A stretch of 36,164 nt of DNA from NCBI GenBank assembly GCA_036389375.1, contig DASVQA010000233.1, forward strand, positions 1 through 36,164. Direction: 5' to 3'. The notes under the pieces are model-generated. The model saw only the letters and a list, made by a program, of their open reading frames with translations. It made no database searches and was not told the origin of the DNA. Each line of letters opens with the position of its first letter. Positions within the stretch are counted from its first letter, which is position 1. Below are positions 34,936-36,164 of this stretch, in pieces. The DNA is from QHXQ01 sp036389375 (GTDB lineage: Bacteria > Acidobacteriota > Blastocatellia > Pyrinomonadales > Pyrinomonadaceae). Position numbers and translations under genes: made by a program.

Positions 34936-35592
34936 ATGAAAGCAAAGATTGACGCCATCATTCAACGCGAACAGGCCGAGTATCTGGAACAACTGCATCC
35001 GGCGAGCGTTGACCTGCTCGCGGAGATGGAAGCCTATGCCGCCGAGCATCGCGTGCCGATAGCCGACCGCGAGGTCGCGCTCTTTCTTGAGATCACGGCG
35101 CGCGCAACGGGCACGCGGCGCGTTTTGGAGTTCGGCATGGCCATCGGCTATTCCGTCATACACCTCTTGCGCGGGATGCCGGCCGATGGGCTTGTCGTCA
35201 CCATTGAACCGAGCGCGGAGATGATCGCGCGCGCCGAAGATTATTTCACGCGCGCTGACGTGCGCGGGCGCGTGCGGATCGAACGCGGGCTGGCGCTCGA
35301 CGTGCTGCCGCGCCTTGAGGAGACTTTCGATCTGCTCTATCTCGACGCCGTGAAAGAGGAATACGAGGCTTACCTTGAGGGCGCTCTGCCGCTCCTGCGC
35401 GTGGGCGGCGTGGTCATCGCCGACAATCTTTTGTGGGGCGGGCAGGTAGCGGGCGCACCGCGCGACGCCGGGCAGACGGCTTCGACGCAGGCGCTGCGCC
35501 TCTTCAACCAGCGCTTCGTGCGGCATCCGCAACTGCGCGCCGCCGTGCTGCCCATAGGCGACGGGCTGGGCTATGGCGTGAAGGTGGCATGA
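34936..35592 (+). CDS. SAM-dependent O-methyltransferase (CCoAOMT-like)
   Basis: Length is 218 residues, typical for the bacterial catechol/caffeoyl-CoA O-methyltransferase-like family. Motif I is VLEFGMAIGYSVIHLL, with the acidic residue binding the ribose of SAM at TIEPSAEM. The metal-ligand region FDLLYLDAVKEEYEAYLEGALPLLRVGG and the ADNLLWGG block are also typical. Substrates in this family are usually catechols or similar diols; the actual substrate is unknown. Its TGA overlaps the ATG of the next gene (ATGA, 35589-35592), implying coupled translation. Confidence 0.88.
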   Translation: MKAKIDAIIQREQAEYLEQLHPASVDLLAEMEAYAAEHRVPIADREVALFLEITARATGTRRVLEFGMAIGYSVIHLLRGMPADGLVVTIEPSAEMIARAEDYFTRADVRGRVRIERGLALDVLPRLEETFDLLYLDAVKEEYEAYLEGALPLLRVGGVVIADNLLWGGQVAGAPRDAGQTASTQALRLFNQRFVRHPQLRAAVLPIGDGLGYGVKVA

Positions 35593-36164
35593 GCGCGGCG
35601 GCGGCCAACGGCGCGTGTCGGCGCACCGCCGAGCAACGGCCAGAGATAGAACTGCTGCTGTGCTGTGGGCGTGCGCGGCTGAGCACGGCGCAGGCTGCGC
35701 GCGTGCGTGCGCTCGCGGCCGGCGCGCTCGATTGGAACTACCTGCTCAGCCTCGCCGACCGGCACGGCCTCCAACCGCTCCTCTACTATCATCTCAACAA
35801 GGTCTGTGCCGCATCTGTGCCTGCCGACCAGCACGCGCGCCTGCGCGCCGCCGCCCAAAGGGTCGCCGCATTCAATACCTTGCTCACGCGCGAACTGCAA
35901 AAACTGCTGGCGCTCTTTGCCAGCGAAGGCATCGCTGCGATGCCTTACAAGGGGCCTTCGCTCGCCGCTGAAATCTATGACAACGTGGCGCTCCGGCAGT
36001 ACGGCGATCTGGACATCCTCGTGCGCCGCGCCGATGTCGCGCGGGCGGGCATGCTCCTGTCGGCCGAAGGCTATGCGACCTATCTGCCGCTCACCGCCGC
36101 ACAGCAAGAGGTGTTGCTGCGCACGCAATGTAACCTGCCGTTCACACGCGAACGTAACCGTCTC
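35589..36164 (+). CDS. nucleotidyltransferase-fold protein (partial, runs off the window)
   Basis: An open frame of 192 codons starts at ATG 35589 and is cut by the window edge. The N-terminal 110 residues are helical (IELLLCCGRARLSTAQAARV ... LADRHGLQPLLYYHL). The signature MPYKGPSLAAEIYDNVALRQYGDLDILV matches the nucleotidyltransferase family (NTP_transf_5) often found in polysaccharide or asparagine-synthetase/lasso-type clusters. The two Asp in GDLDILV would be metal ligands. The first dozen residues are low complexity, so the real start may be later. It overlaps the methyltransferase stop and is probably in the same operon. The substrate is unknown. Confidence 0.8.
   Translation, partial: MSAAAANGACRRTAEQRPEIELLLCCGRARLSTAQAARVRALAAGALDWNYLLSLADRHGLQPLLYYHLNKVCAASVPADQHARLRAAAQRVAAFNTLLTRELQKLLALFASEGIAAMPYKGPSLAAEIYDNVALRQYGDLDILVRRADVARAGMLLSAEGYATYLPLTAAQQEVLLRTQCNLPFTRERNRL

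Overview
The window is about 36 kb of dense, high-GC bacterial chromosome from a Gram-negative-type cell. This is shown by an MsbA-like exporter, an OmpA-family envelope protein, ETF-quinone oxidoreductase and a sigma-54 activator. The gene set, the Asn/Thr-rich lipoprotein, the lmo0937-type mini membrane proteins and the N-terminal 'MNVEETV..IL' coiled-coil protein resemble Acidobacteriota, class Blastocatellia. That placement is inferred from remembered family resemblance; the window has no rRNA or other marker to prove it. I see no phage, insertion sequence, CRISPR array, rRNA or tRNA. Most genes are housekeeping or signalling.

Layout. 1-43 (-): start of a mini membrane protein. 44-720: gene-free, with two hairpins. 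721-2514 (+): FtsH protease, followed by a clear terminator. 2749-6095 (+): an Mrr-N winged-helix/nuclease-like protein translationally coupled to mutS. 6170-12115 (-): a long run of pdhA, pdhB and pdhC (pyruvate dehydrogenase E1alpha, E1beta, E2), a small disordered ORF, an EamA permease and a CDF metal exporter. 12418-14928 (-): a membrane protein with HD-GYP, GAF and AGDEF domains (c-di-GMP turnover). 15405-16734 (+): Asn/Thr-rich lipoprotein and an RNase D-like exonuclease. 16749-18812 (-): a DUF255 thioredoxin-like protein. 18975-20684 (+): ETF-QO. 20816-24578 (-): msbA-like, yicC, gmk and rpoZ behind a good sigma-70 promoter. 24726-29471 (+): coiled-coil protein, OmpR-type regulator coupled to a secreted beta-propeller protein, a second lmo0937-like mini protein, and an OmpA-family protein. 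29547-33317 (+): membrane histidine kinase and NtrC-type regulator. 33459-36164 (+): a secreted alkaline-phosphatase-superfamily protein, an O-methyltransferase, and a nucleotidyltransferase-fold protein cut by the window edge.

The most unusual signal lies between the genes. At least six junctions carry short arrays of heptanucleotide repeats, usually facing a complementary array so that a long hairpin can form (22-34 bp at the best loci). Two further junctions carry a different, non-heptad inverted repeat sharing the word AAGCCACGCG. The elements abut genes so closely that they supply stop codons (the msbA-like gene, ompA-like gene and pdhA), the tail of mutS, and even the Shine-Dalgarno of pdhC. 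Two of them, at mutS/CDF and pdhA/pdhB, share loop sequence as well as arms, which points to a dispersed element rather than independent terminators. They recall the heptanucleotide STRR repeats of filamentous cyanobacteria, but with a hairpin architecture.
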